From positions 1 through 6,378 of the forward strand of contig JAOZMV010000089.1 in assembly GCA_029934095.1 (NCBI GenBank): a DNA stretch of 6,378 nt. The letters are read 5' to 3'. The notes under the pieces are model-generated. The model did no database searches. It was not told the DNA's origin and worked only from the letters and a program-made list of their open reading frames with translations. A program made the position numbers and the translations under genes. Position 1 is the first letter of the stretch, and the number at the start of each line of letters is the position of its first letter. This DNA comes from Desulfuromusa sp. Its GTDB lineage: Bacteria; Desulfobacterota; Desulfuromonadia; Desulfuromonadales; Geopsychrobacteraceae. Of this stretch, positions 6,362-6,378 are shown in pieces.

Positions 6362-6378
6362 ACTTTACCGGTCTTTCT

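Overview
The window holds one compact, single-direction gene set on the minus strand: five genes, all apparently full length, covering almost all of the 6.4 kb. In transcription order (right to left) they are: a surface-carbohydrate-type glycosyltransferase (paralogue A, 6361-4964), a phospholipase-D-superfamily protein (4893-3838), a second copy of the transferase (paralogue B, 3841-2447), a third copy (paralogue C, 2357-936) and a PAPS-dependent-type sulfotransferase (936-85). The first gene begins 17 bases inside the right edge, so the operon probably extends upstream of the window. Bases 1-84 are downstream, non-coding sequence.

The organism looks like a bacterium, most likely Gram-negative. 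Signs are tight spacing, canonical AGGAG-type ribosome binding sites, translational overlaps, and a surface-polysaccharide type of gene content. I cannot name the genus from the sequence. There is no transposase, integrase, RNA gene or CRISPR array.

The layout falls into three blocks separated by short gaps: A alone, then a 70-bp gap, PLD-like plus B (4-base overlap), an 89-bp gap, then C plus sulfotransferase (1-base overlap). The latter two transferases are therefore each translationally coupled to a different kind of enzyme, one acting on phosphate esters and one on sulfate. Three of the five genes start with non-ATG codons (TTG, TTG, GTG).

The working picture is inference. Three diverged, non-identical copies of a cytoplasmic GT-B-like transferase build or extend a cell-surface glycan, possibly each forming a different linkage. 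The sulfotransferase then decorates the glycan, and the PLD-like protein handles a phosphodiester or lipid step. The PLD-like protein keeps His and Lys of both HKD motifs but lacks Asp in both (Ser in the first, Glu in the second). No gene here has an obvious signal peptide or transmembrane segment, so export must be encoded elsewhere.
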